This document shows, piece after piece, positions 56,817 to 64,000 of a DNA stretch of 64,000 nt. Source of the DNA: Zizania palustris (taxonomy: Eukaryota > Streptophyta > Magnoliopsida > Poales > Poaceae); contig JAAALK010000286.1 in the NCBI GenBank assembly GCA_019279435.1, positions 33,913,712 to 33,977,711 on the forward strand. The letters are read 5' to 3'. Made by a program: the position numbers and the translations under genes. Position 1 is the stretch's first letter. Every line of letters starts with the position of its first letter. The notes beneath the pieces were generated by a model. It ran no database searches. It had not been told where the DNA came from and was given only the letters and a program-made list of their open reading frames with translations.

Positions 56817-57596
56817 CTACTCGCCACCGGAGGCGGTCTCCGTGCTCTCGGAACCACGAGTGCGCGGCTCCAGAGAGATGGTGGGCTCGAGAAAATTCTC
56901 GATGATGGAGTCGGAGACGAGGCCGGGGCGTGGTGTAGGGGCGCTGGTGGAAGGCCTGGCGGGAGAGGGTCGTGGCGGGATCCTCTTAGGGCGAGGGAGG
57001 GGCTCACGGATGGGCTTCTTCTTCCTAGGAAGAAGAGGAACCATCTCCGCTATATCCTTCTGCAGCTGTATGATCTTGCGCTGCAGCTCACCGTTCTGTT
57101 GGATCAGGTTCTTCGTTTCTTCACGAAGAAATGCAACCGCCTCATGGTGCTCGTCGGCGTCGAGCACCGCCTCGGTGTGGAGATCATCCATGGCCTGCAG
57201 AAGACGCGACTGCCGGGCCATGACCGGATCACGCACGGAGTGAACTCCGAGGTAGATGCTACGGTGGGCCCCGGGAGTACGCTTCGGCACAAGCCGGAAG
57301 GATGAGTTCTGAAGACGATCGTCGTAGATCATCCTCAGCTCCATGAGGGCCTGGAGGGCGACTCGTTGGCACGCGACGTCGAAAGTCGGGCCTCCAAGTG
57401 CGGTGGTGTAGGGCGGCAGGTGTTCTCCGGAGCCATGGACGGTGAGGGAGACGTCACAAGGCCCGGCGAACTCGTCGGGGTAGACTCCTTGAAATTCGGG
57501 TTCGAAGAGGAACCCGAGGAAGGTGAGCATCATGCGGAGCTCCCGGACGAAGCCCTCATAGTGGCGGTAGTAGCTGTGGACTTGGTAGACTGGCAT
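56817..57596 (-). CDS. Extra ORF upstream of gag in the Tekay element (orf0-like), 259 aa
   Basis: ATG at 57596, stop at 56817, between PBS and gag and on the same strand. It begins MPVYQVHSYYRHYEGFV. A segment near 65-105 (ALGGPTFDVACQRVALQALM) looks like a strand followed by an amphipathic helix. A coiled coil lies near 155-190 (REETKNLIQQNGELQRKII). A basic, Pro-rich tail (PRKKKPIREPLPRPKRI) and an acidic end follow. Related rice elements (RIRE3, RIRE8) are reported to have an orf0 at this place, so the ORF is probably a family feature and not chance. No enzyme motif is seen. Function unknown. The frame is intact in a young element whose gag is broken. Confidence 0.75.
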   Translation of the reverse strand: MPVYQVHSYYRHYEGFVRELRMMLTFLGFLFEPEFQGVYPDEFAGPCDVSLTVHGSGEHLPPYTTALGGPTFDVACQRVALQALMELRMIYDDRLQNSSFRLVPKRTPGAHRSIYLGVHSVRDPVMARQSRLLQAMDDLHTEAVLDADEHHEAVAFLREETKNLIQQNGELQRKIIQLQKDIAEMVPLLPRKKKPIREPLPRPKRIPPRPSPARPSTSAPTPRPGLVSDSIIENFLEPTISLEPRTRGSESTETASGGE

Positions 57597-57718
57597 CTAC
57601 AAAACAGCAAGTTGAATAAAAGTGAGGAGAGGAACAAAGTTTATGAAGTAGATTTTCGAGAAATAATTTCCTATGGCTAATGGCTAGGCGGGTCTGTTTG
57701 GCTTCCTACAGTCGAGTC

Positions 57719-57731
57719 GGCTCTGATACCA
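57719..57731 (-). other. Primer-binding site of Tekay element
   Basis: The minus strand reads TGGTATCAGAGCC three bases inside the 5' LTR. Complementary to initiator methionine tRNA. Confidence 0.85.
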
Positions 57732-57734
57732 TCT

Positions 57735-60700
57735 TGTAGCGCCCCGATTTAACAAAATCGAGACATTATTGAATTTCCATAGAAAAACAATAATACAAGA
57801 GGTTCATCATGCGACAACGTACATACGATAATATCCATGGTACGCAGACAATATTTATTACAACATTGTTTTAATAAAAACGATAATAGGGTAAATAAAC
57901 AGCGGCATGACGAACGTCTTCTTCAGGATCTTTCTGCCCGACTGGGTCGCTACTCCAGACCGTCTTCAAGATAAGCATCCTCTGTGGGGTCCAACGGGTA
58001 TGAGTACAAAAAGTACTCAACAAGCCACCGCAAATGCAAATAATAATGCAGGATAATAAACAAGGAAGGATAAAGGCTAACAATGCGGAATAAAGCACTT
58101 GCAGTTATGGCATTTAGTGTAATCATATTTTAATCATGCGGAAAGTAAACATGAACATCATCAACATCAACTAACTCGAGGAGTACGTTTTACCTCCTCG
58201 CGCAACAGTCCTTACATGTCAATCCATCATGCACATACATATTCAAAGTAAACTAACTGGGGGATGTCACGCAACCCGCCCTTGACCGTGGGCTCGGCTT
58301 TTCGAAAAGATTTAAGACTCTGATCAGAGATGTACTACTGTACCCACAAGGCACGCACTCATCTCAACGAGATGACCCATTTCACGGGAACTCGTGCCAA
58401 AACCTCAATATGAGATGTTCCAAGCGATAACCACCCGCTCTAGGTTTCGCCGGCGCGCCGGGCCGCATCCCGGCTAACGTCGCACCCCCTTTTGCGCCAC
58501 ATTGGTACAAGTCACCCGCAGGTGCAACTTGACCCATCTCCAAATGGTGGCCTCGGTTTGGAACAACCCATACCTTAGTTAGGACTTACCCACTAGACTT
58601 GTGGTTAGTACGTAAGTGTATTGCAACGGATCCCTCAGACCGGTCCTTATAGTGCCCCGGGTGCAACTGACCAATGCCCTAGCTTGCACCCGGAACCCGC
58701 CATGCATACACTCACAACCATGACTCATCACCAACAGAATTTCCAAGGATAAGAAGCAACGGGGGTCATATAATAGAACCATCTTGCTACGACTCATTTT
58801 TATCCTATAGCGGCCGTGCCAATACATTGGACACTAGCTAATATCATTGATCATATGGTGACAAGGAGGTTAGGCGAGATAGCATGGCTTGGGTTGCACA
58901 TCAAGGTCGGGGGATCCTAAATAAATATAATGTAAGGGTTCATTTGACTAATGCATATACATAACCTATGTGTTTTAGCGATAGTCAATTCAGACATGGG
59001 TTCAATATGCTCAAAAGAATTGTTCGGTGACTTGCCTTGTTCAGCAAAGGGAGAGGGCGGGACTTCCGGGAAGTATTCCGGCTCCTCGGCGGCGTCGTAG
59101 TCTTTTTAATATAAAGATTAAAACAAAAAGAGCACAACATTCAATCAAACCATATAACATTACATTACAAGCATATAAGTTAAAGTTGGTTTGATTATAA
59201 ATAAATAAACTCAAAGGTTAAGGTTCTGAATTTTATAAATAATTTTAAAGGGATTAAAATGAAGGGTTGTCCTTTTTAGAAAACAAATGTTTAAATGTGA
59301 TTATTGTCATATTAAATTCTCAAATAAGTGTGAAATGAAAAGTTCATGTCAACTTGGTGGTTTTCAGTGAATGGACAGAAAGGAAATATAAATTTTTCTG
59401 AAGTTTAAATATTTTAATCCATATTTTAATCCTAAAGGCTTTTGAATAAGTACTTGAATAAACATGAAAATGTCAAAATAAACCTACTGTTTTTATTGCA
59501 TAAACATGTAGAGAATAATTTTATGAATTTTCCAAAATTGGAATGGTAATTTTTAGAGTCCAATTGCATTAGATATGAATTTTACAAGTTTAAAAGCATT
59601 TCTAGAATTTATTTTCAAATTTTAAAACTCTCGGGTCCACGGTGAGCCAGGCCCACGGTGAACCCGCGCACTGTGCGCGTGCGCCGGCTCGATCTGGACC
59701 GTCGGATCCAGATCCGACGCGCGAGGGCGAGGCGGGACGCGTAAGTCGCGATGGACGGCTAGGATTAAAACGTTCGAACCGGTACCACGTGGACGCACGG
59801 GATTAAACGCGGGTTTTAAATACAGATGGACGCACGAGATCGCACCGTACCGCTTCACTCAGATCCGACGGCCAGGATTAAACCGAACAGATGATTTAAC
59901 CCAAGCGTTGGATCTGGATCGCACGACCAGGATTGAATCCGGCACAGTGCGTGTCGGGGGGTAAAGTACCCCTTCTTCCCTGACTCCGGTGGTACGACGG
60001 CGAGCGATTCCGGTGAGGTCGAGGGCTATCTAGTCTAGCTAGGGCTAAAAACGGAAAGGGGGTACCGAGGGGAACAAAAGGGTACCGTTGCGGTGGTCCG
60101 GGGTCGACGGGGTGAGGCCGGCGACGAGCGGTGGCGGCGAAGGTTCTCTGTTCCGAGGCGGGGACGGCGATCCGGCGAGGTTCATCGTCGACGAAGTGGT
60201 GGCCGAGGTCGGCGAGGTCCTGGTGGTCACGATGGTGGCGGAGGCACGGACGGGGATGGTCCGAGGCGACGGTGAGCGGTGGCCGGAGGCGAACCAGAGG
60301 GAATGCGCTAAAGCTTGGAGTGAGGGCGTTCTGTGCGTTCTCGCGACGTGTAGGCGTGGGGGTGAAATGCGGGTGGCCTGGGGGTTTAAATAGGGTCGTC
60401 GGCGAGGGATAACGGGCGAAGAATACAAGGAAAGCCGAGGGGAGGAGTAATTCGCCGGCGAGGGCTCGGTCAAGCACGCGTAGCGGTGATCCCGTGGCGT
60501 AAAGGCGCTGTTTAACGGGGGGAAACGGTCGACGCGACGCGGGGGACCGAGTAATGGCGACGAATTAATGCGGGACGGGCCGGCGAGGCGGATCCGAGGG
60601 CGAGGTCGTCGGCCGGCGCGATTTGGGGGCGACGGCGGGAGGTTGAAGGCGAAGCTGACAGGCGGGGGCCACTGGCCAGTGAGCGCGAGCGGGCGAGGGT

Positions 60701-61124
60701 GGCGGCTGACGGGTGGGGCCGTGGTGTCGGGTGCGCGCGCGAGGGGAAAGTTTCGGCGCCGACAGGTGGGGTCCATTTGTCAGCCAGAGGCGAGCGCGGT
60801 AACGGGCTGGGCCGGCCGGGAGAGAGAGAAGGGAGGGGAGGAGCCCATTACTGTTCTAATACTTTTCTGAATAAAAATAATTCCAGAAAATAGATTAAAA
60901 TATTAGGGCTACTTCCAAGGCTGGTAAAAATTTATAAAAATTCTCAAAATTATATTTTGGTCTTAGGATCATATACAAAAAGTTTCCCCTCCTGATTTGG
61001 TCATCTACTCTATGTTGTAGTTCAAAAGGGTATAAAAGGAAATTAAAAGTATTTTCTGAAATAATAATTCCAATAAATTGAATTTAATAATATTTTTATT
61101 GTTTTGAAAAATTGGGGTGTTACA
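57735..61124 (-). repeat. 5' LTR of Tekay element
   Basis: 3390 bp, about 99.5 percent identical to 48712-52100. Its promoter probably lies in the GC-rich part, see 60385. Confidence 0.93.
60385..60392 (-). promoter_or_regulatory. TATA-like box in Tekay 5' LTR
   Basis: TATTTAAA on the minus strand in GACCCTATTTAAACCCCC. It is also present in the 3' LTR at 51361-51368. Confidence 0.45.
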
Positions 61125-61129
61125 GTAAG

Positions 61130-62235
61130 CTCTAAGAAAAATGCGGTTGGCTAGATAACAAGCTGTGTTCATCGCCTCAGCCCAAAACACCTAGGAGTCT
61201 TATGCTCATCAAGCATCGTCATGGCCATCTCGACTAGCATGCGGTTCTTTCGTTCCACAACGTCATTCTGTGGGGGAGTGTAAGGAGCAGAGAACTGATG
61301 ATCAAGACCCTGATCACTACAGAAGCTGGCGAACTGAGAGTTCTTAAACTTAGAGCTGTTGTCCGAACGAATTGCTCGCATCATACCATTGTTCTCGTTC
61401 TTTAGCTTCAAAATCAGGTCATGAACATACTGAAAAGTCTCATCCTTAGACTCTAGAAAGTAAACCCACGAGAATCGAGAAAAATCATCAACTATCACAA
61501 GGGTGTACCACTTCCCACCGACTGAGTGTACTCGAGATGGACCTACTGTATCCATATGCAACATCTCTCCCGGGTACGAAGTCATCACCTGAGTCACAGA
61601 CGCGTGAGAAGCGGCAACCATTTTCCCATGACGACATGGATGACACACTAGATCCTTCTCCATTTTAAGCTTAGGCAATCCTTGGATAAGATCCATAGAA
61701 CTCAATCTGACAAGCAGATCAAAGCTCAAATGACCTAACCTTCTATGCCACTTCCATAGCTCAGAGGAGGATCCGACCATCAGACAGCGATAAGGGCCAG
61801 AATAACTAGAGAAATCAATACGAAAAACCTTACCAAAAGGTAAGATCCGGCAAACTAAAGATCCTCTAGAATCAAAAACAGAAGACATGCCCTTCTTAAA
61901 GCGAACCTCTAAATCATCCTCAAGAAGTTGCGAAACAGAGATTAGATTAAAATTCAAATTTCCAACTAAAGCAACATTTTTCAAAGAGAAATAATCAGAA
62001 ATGCGAATAGACCCAATACCTTGTACCTTCCCTTGACCACTGTTCCTGAAAGTGATGTATTCCTTGGAGCTCGGGGGAGAGAGGCTGGAGAACTATCTGC
62101 GGTGTCCCGTCATATGGCAAGAACATCCTGAATCCATGATCCATACATCCTCCAGTCCTGGATCCTGCAAGATCAATGGTCATGAGTGGGAGCAAACGGT
62201 CGAACACCAGGTTTAGCAAAGGTGCTAAACCAGTG
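61130..62235 (-). pseudogene. Sirevirus protease and integrase, N-terminal part, frameshifted
   Basis: On the minus strand, protease WIMDSGCSCHMTG is encoded at about 62150-62101. The open frame 61984-61169 then has LWKWHRRLGHLSFD and CHPCRHGK (pre-integrase zinc). Integrase core motifs are HMDTVGPSRV, IRSDNSSKFKN and NDVVERKNR. The second is changed from the usual NGTEF-like pattern of the relative at 18640. An extra base near 61185 shifts the frame, and FWAEAMNTACYLANRIFLRA follows in another frame up to the Tekay insertion. A frame change also lies between protease and Gag. It is non-functional. Confidence 0.88.
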
Positions 62236-64000
62236 TCAAGCCATCTGCTTGTAAGTAGGAAAGCAGAAGGAATCATATGAGTAAGGACCAAAACATAGCT
62301 CAAAGCGCGGTCCTCTGTTTTGCCTAAAATCACGGCCATGAGGTCCAAAACCGTATCCATAATGATCTAGAGCTCTGCCGGAATGAAAACCACCCTCAGG
62401 AGCACGATCATAAAAACCGTCTGCTCTACCACCACCTACACGATGTGGCCTGGCCTCTAGCCTCTCTCTATGTAGAGGAACTCTCTGTCTACCACCCTGC
62501 TGGTAGAACTGCTCCTGCCCACCACGAGCTCTCTCTACTCGCTCAACCCGCTTCCTCCTGAAGCAAAACTGCTCAAGATGCCCGTCTCTCTGACAAAACT
62601 CACAGTGATAGGTAGCTTTCTTGGGATGTTGTTGAGGCTTGGGATTCTTAGGCTTGGTGGTGTTGGGTGTAGCATTTTTGGTGTGAGAGGGTCCAGGTAA
62701 AGAATCAAGAGAAGTGTGGAGAGTTTTAGGCTTTGGAACCCAGATGTGCTTCTTAGGTGGAGCTTTAGGTTGTTCTTGGAACACTCCATCCTTGGGCTGA
62801 CTATCCTTAAAGAACTCAGTGGAGTGAGTCTTGGGATATCTCTATTCAGGAGTCATCTTACTCCACTCCACTGCTCGGCTAATGGCACTCTCAAAATCAG
62901 CCTTGGTATAGGTGTAACCTACCCCAAACCCATCCTGTCTCTTGAACTGCTGGATCATCATGCCGAGCTGTGGCTCTCTAGCACTAATCCAACTCAGGAT
63001 CTGACAGAGGTAAAAGTTCTCATTCTAAACATCACCTAGCTCCTCTCTCAAGGAAGCTAACACCTCCACCTGAGACAAGCAGATCTCACACTCTCTATCA
63101 ACTTCGACAAACTTCTCATCTTTTATCTTGATCAACTCCATTCTCATGGATAAGCAGTTCTCACAAACAGTGGGTGGAACTGACAAGGTCTCAAGCTCTA
63201 TCTTAGTATGGTCCAACTCAGCTCTCACTCCAGCTAACTCGCTCAACTTCTCATCACTCTTGGCTCTCAGCTCAACTATACTAGCTAAATGGGATGGACA
63301 GTCTACACATGGTACGACGACAGTGGCCATAGCGTCTCTCTCATCTACTCTCTCTATGTAATTGGACTTAAGAGTCATCAGGTTACACAACAACACCTCA
63401 CAGTTAGGGCACTCACTACTATCACCCAAGCAAGGGGAAGACGATAGACTCTCAATCTTGCCATTCGCCATGGCAAGCTCACTCTCAAGTTCATCTATCC
63501 TTTTCTTAGCCCCTCTAAGCAGTTTCTCCCGATACTTCAACTCCTGATGGTTCTGTTCTAGTAAATTAACAACTTCTTGTTCATAGGAAGATACCTTCTC
63601 ATCGTCGTCGGAGTCAGAGTCGTCGGAGGAGCCCTTGTCTTCCTTATCCCCAAGAGCCATTGAACAAAAGCTCTTGCGGGGTCTTCGGCTGTGACGTGAG
63701 CGACTCTTCGGCTTGTCCCCGAAGGCCATGAAGCAGATGCCCGTTGGATCGTCCCTGTCCTTCCCCTTCCTGATCACAATCTCTTCATCACTTGAACTCG
63801 AAGATGAGGAGGAAGACGAGGATCTCTTGGAGTAGCTTTTCTCCATCTTGGCGAAGAAAGCCTTGTCTCGCTTCTTGTTCTCACGCTTGTAGTCCTTCAG
63901 TGCCTTTCGAAATAATCTTGTCTTGTGCTTGCCCTTTGTAGAAGTGGAGTTGTCGTACTTGCCGGAGTCGTAGGAGTTGTCGCCGGTTCCCTTCTTGTAA
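62236..64000 (-). pseudogene. Sirevirus Gag, C-terminal part, with stops; runs off the window
   Basis: Open from the window edge down to 63027, with KYDNSTSTKGKHKTRLF, then MEKSYSKRSS with a run of 14 Ser (MEKS starts at 63846). Long coiled-coil segments follow (VVNLLEQNHQELKYREKLL, IDELESELAMANGKIESL). Repeated CX2C pairs (CPNC, CVDC, CENC, CEIC) lie in the coiled-coil part, as in the Gag at 20729. Stops are at 63027-63025, 62844-62842 and 62238-62236, all in the same frame. A C-terminal zinc knuckle (CEFCQRDGHLEQFC) is at about 62550-62600. The N-terminal Gag domain and the start lie past 64000. Confidence 0.88.

Larger units (their letters stand above)
48712..61124 (-). mobile_element. Tekay-type Ty3/gypsy chromovirus, 12.4 kb, minus strand
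   Basis: The LTRs are 48712-52100 (3' LTR, 3389 bp) and 57735-61124 (5' LTR, 3390 bp). On the minus strand they run TGTAACACCCC...GGCGCTACA. The TSD GTAAG is perfect (48707-48711 and 61125-61129). On the minus strand, the PBS TGGTATCAGAGCC is at 57731-57719 and a polypurine tract, AAGGGGGATAGG, at 52114-52103. Inside are an extra ORF, gag-protease and an intact pol with chromodomain. About 17 substitutions and one indel separate the LTRs (roughly 0.5 percent), so the insertion is young. It sits in the integrase region of the older Sirevirus. Confidence 0.95.
43416..64000 (-). mobile_element. Decayed Sirevirus on the minus strand, incomplete in window, split by a Tekay element
   Basis: The 3' LTR is 43416-45128. 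Going up the + coordinates come polypurine region, RNase H, RT and integrase, then (after the Tekay element at 48712-61124) the rest of integrase, protease and Gag. The 5' LTR lies beyond 64000. The Gag and Pol order and the LTR ends (TGAGAAACC start, TGTAGGACC at the other end in reverse) match the Sirevirus at 18640, but it is a different, older family. At least nine in-frame stops and two frameshifts were seen. It lies in the 3' part of the hAT transposase gene. Confidence 0.92.

Noticed and set aside
55480..57243. 587-codon plus-strand frame antisense to Tekay gag and orf0
   Set aside because: It is the exact antisense of Gag, protease and orf0, which have clear motifs on the minus strand. 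The GC-rich sequence keeps the reverse frame open. No domain is seen in it.
57871..58098. 75-codon minus-strand frame identical in both Tekay LTRs
   Set aside because: Identity between the copies follows from LTR youth. It lies in LTR sequence with no coding signal.
59896..60776. Frames of 193 and 243 codons in the GC-rich part of the Tekay 5' LTR (partly repeated at 51012-51453)
   Set aside because: Their lengths differ strongly between two nearly identical LTRs because of single changes, and they have no motif. Composition effect.
1..64000. CRISPR arrays, rRNA, tRNA or bacterial operon signals
   Set aside because: None seen. The repeated TGGTATCAGAGC sites are retrotransposon primer-binding sites, not tRNA genes. 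The leader array at 36978-37185 has no spacer structure.

Overview
The window is plant nuclear DNA, almost certainly from a grass (Poaceae). Reasons: a spliced VAMP72-type R-SNARE gene with plant exon structure, Sirevirus (Ty1/copia), Tekay and CRM (Ty3/gypsy chromovirus) retrotransposons, and grass-type MITEs. Genus cannot be told from the sequence. No bacterial-type operons, rRNA or tRNA genes or CRISPR arrays were seen. Nearly everything except one host gene is transposable element, and most elements are nested inside one another. Many boundaries are fixed by exact target-site duplications (TSDs).

Layout. (1) 1-9500: a possible gene tail (3-119); a Harbinger-like MITE (161-689); a minus-strand Sirevirus-type solo LTR (1069-6248, TSD GTAGA) that carries a plus-strand solo LTR (2589-4518, TSD ATAAT); and a small minus-strand gag-only LTR retrotransposon (6781-8614, TSD GGTTG). 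(2) 9500-18000: inverted repeats flanking an old, multiply broken copia element (9848-17534). (3) 18502-30244: a GC-rich hAT-like non-autonomous element (8-bp TSD GGCATAAG), split by a young, complete Sirevirus (18640-29556, TSD CCTGT) with long gag (820 aa) and pol (1050 aa) frames separated by one in-frame TAG. (4) 31581-34390, minus strand: the only clear host gene, a five-exon VAMP721/722-like SNARE of 220 aa. (5) 34992-64000: a tower of insertions in what looks like an Ac-like hAT element (left end 34992, broken transposase 41855-43415). Its 5' part holds a Harbinger-type MITE (35502-41345, TSD TAA), which holds a CRM-like centromeric-type retrotransposon (35615-40871, TSD CTTGC). Its 3' part is cut by a decayed minus-strand Sirevirus (43416 to beyond 64000), which is itself cut by a 12.4-kb minus-strand Tekay chromovirus (48712-61124, TSD GTAAG).

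How the parts relate. The Sirevirus at 18640 could in principle supply its own proteins if the gag-pol TAG is read through. The Tekay element has an intact RT-RNaseH-integrase-chromodomain frame but two in-frame stops in gag-pro and before RT. The CRM-like element has LTRs that look identical, so it moved recently. Yet it lacks gag and the RT core, and its integrase has lost a catalytic Asp and a zinc-binding Cys. It must have been mobilised in trans, while still keeping a 931-codon open frame that runs into the 3' LTR. That element is the most interesting object here, followed by the gag-only retrotransposon and the extra ORF upstream of gag in the Tekay element.

LTR divergences were counted by eye and are approximate. 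Lineage names rest on motif recognition, not on a search.
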